Assembly: GCA_013696185.1 (NCBI GenBank)
Contig: JACCZA010000265.1
Coordinates: forward strand, 1 to 5,614
From: Actinomycetota bacterium
GTDB taxonomy: Bacteria > Actinomycetota > Thermoleophilia > Gaiellales > Gaiellaceae
Direction: 5' to 3'
Length of the DNA: 5,614 nt
In this document: one piece after another, positions 5,341 through 5,614 of the stretch
How the letters are laid out: each line of letters begins with the position of its first letter
Position numbering within the stretch: the first letter of the stretch is position 1
Program-made: the position numbers and the translations under genes
The notes under the pieces: generated by a model
The model's input: only the letters and a program-made list of their open reading frames with translations
What the model was told of the DNA's origin: nothing
Databases searched by the model: none

Positions 5341-5614
5341 CTACGGGAGCGGCGGAACGGAGATGTCCTCGCTCGCCTCGGCCCCGAGCGGGTCCGGAGG
5401 AGGCTCGGGGAGGGGCGGTGGCCTGGGGAGGGGCGGTGGCTGCGGAAGGGGCGGTGGCTGCGGCAGCGGCGAGGGCTCGGGCTCCGGCAGCTCGGTGGGT
5501 ACGGGCTCCGAGCCCGGCTGCACGCCCGACGTCATGGAGTCGGCAGGCAAGTCCCTCAGGAGCTCACTCGGCGGCGCGGGAGTCACCACCGGAGCCGGCA
5601 CCGGCGGGCGAGGG
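5341..5614 (-). CDS. C-terminal part of an unidentified gene with a proline-rich tail (5' end beyond the window)
   Basis: The frame is open from the right window edge to a TAG at 5341, giving 90 visible residues. A GTG at 5601 could be taken as a start, but it lies in an uninterrupted Pro/Val/Ala-rich context (PRPPVPAPVVTPAPP), so this is more likely the end of a longer protein. The core is a repeated hexapeptide, PPPLPQ with variants ending in R or E, followed by an acidic stretch (GAEASEDIS) and the end VPPLP. No domain is visible. Such tails occur at the ends of membrane-anchored or secreted actinobacterial proteins as extended linkers or wall-spanning arms, but that role is inference. In a GC-rich genome a non-coding CCG-rich stretch could also look like this, so certainty is moderate. 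No terminator is seen between its stop and the next promoter. Confidence 0.45.
   Translation of the reverse strand, partial: PRPPVPAPVVTPAPPSELLRDLPADSMTSGVQPGSEPVPTELPEPEPSPLPQPPPLPQPPPLPRPPPLPEPPPDPLGAEASEDISVPPLP
5407..5460. repeat. Three 18-bp tandem repeats inside the proline-rich tail
   Basis: Units are 5407-5424, 5425-5442 and 5443-5460, sharing the core AGGGGCGGTGGC with one to a few differences. A decayed fourth copy follows at about 5461-5478. Each unit is exactly six codons, so changes in copy number keep the minus-strand reading frame and lengthen or shorten the PPPLPQ-type repeat. Confidence 0.8.

Overview
The window is very GC-rich, with strong G/C preference at third codon positions and several GTG starts (plus a probable TTG). 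Every gene I can support lies on the minus strand, so transcription runs from the right edge to the left. The gene types, the MeaB-type GTPase, the Ala/Arg/Glu-rich protein composition and the weak ribosome-binding sites suggest a high-GC actinobacterium, possibly a deep branch such as Thermoleophilia. The lineage is an inference from style and is not proven by any marker in the window.

Layout in transcription order. (1) 5614-5341: the C-terminal end of an unidentified gene cut by the window edge, ending in a proline-rich tail built from an 18-bp tandem repeat. (2) 5330-5305: a candidate promoter of alternative-sigma type. (3) 5278-5057: a 73-residue single-pass membrane protein of unknown function. 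(4) 5055-3919: a histidinol-phosphate-type aminotransferase (hisC-like), starting one base after the preceding stop. (5) 3918-3816: a 102-base gap with a candidate promoter and an overlapping 17-bp near-palindrome. (6) 3815-2520: a 12-helix-type MFS exporter. (7) 2519-2431: an 89-base gap ending in a possible leaderless promoter. (8) 2430-1438: MeaB, the GTPase chaperone of adenosylcobalamin-dependent methylmalonyl-CoA mutase. (9) 1469-273: an ACT-domain threonine ammonia-lyase whose start lies inside the end of meaB. (10) 272-1: no supported gene, but a perfect 13-bp hairpin just past the last stop, followed by a stretch with nested long-range inverted repeats.

The clearest functional link is meaB with threonine ammonia-lyase. 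The lyase makes 2-oxobutyrate, which can become isoleucine or be oxidised to propionyl-CoA. Propionyl-CoA is carboxylated to methylmalonyl-CoA and isomerised by the mutase that MeaB protects. The aminotransferase adds a second amino-acid enzyme. The exporter's substrate is not readable from sequence. The mutase itself is not in the window.

I did not find a clearly new biological system. The protein-coding part is ordinary metabolism. The least explained DNA is positions 1-261, which could hold a structured RNA, a dispersed repeat, or only a terminator followed by chance GC-rich pairing.
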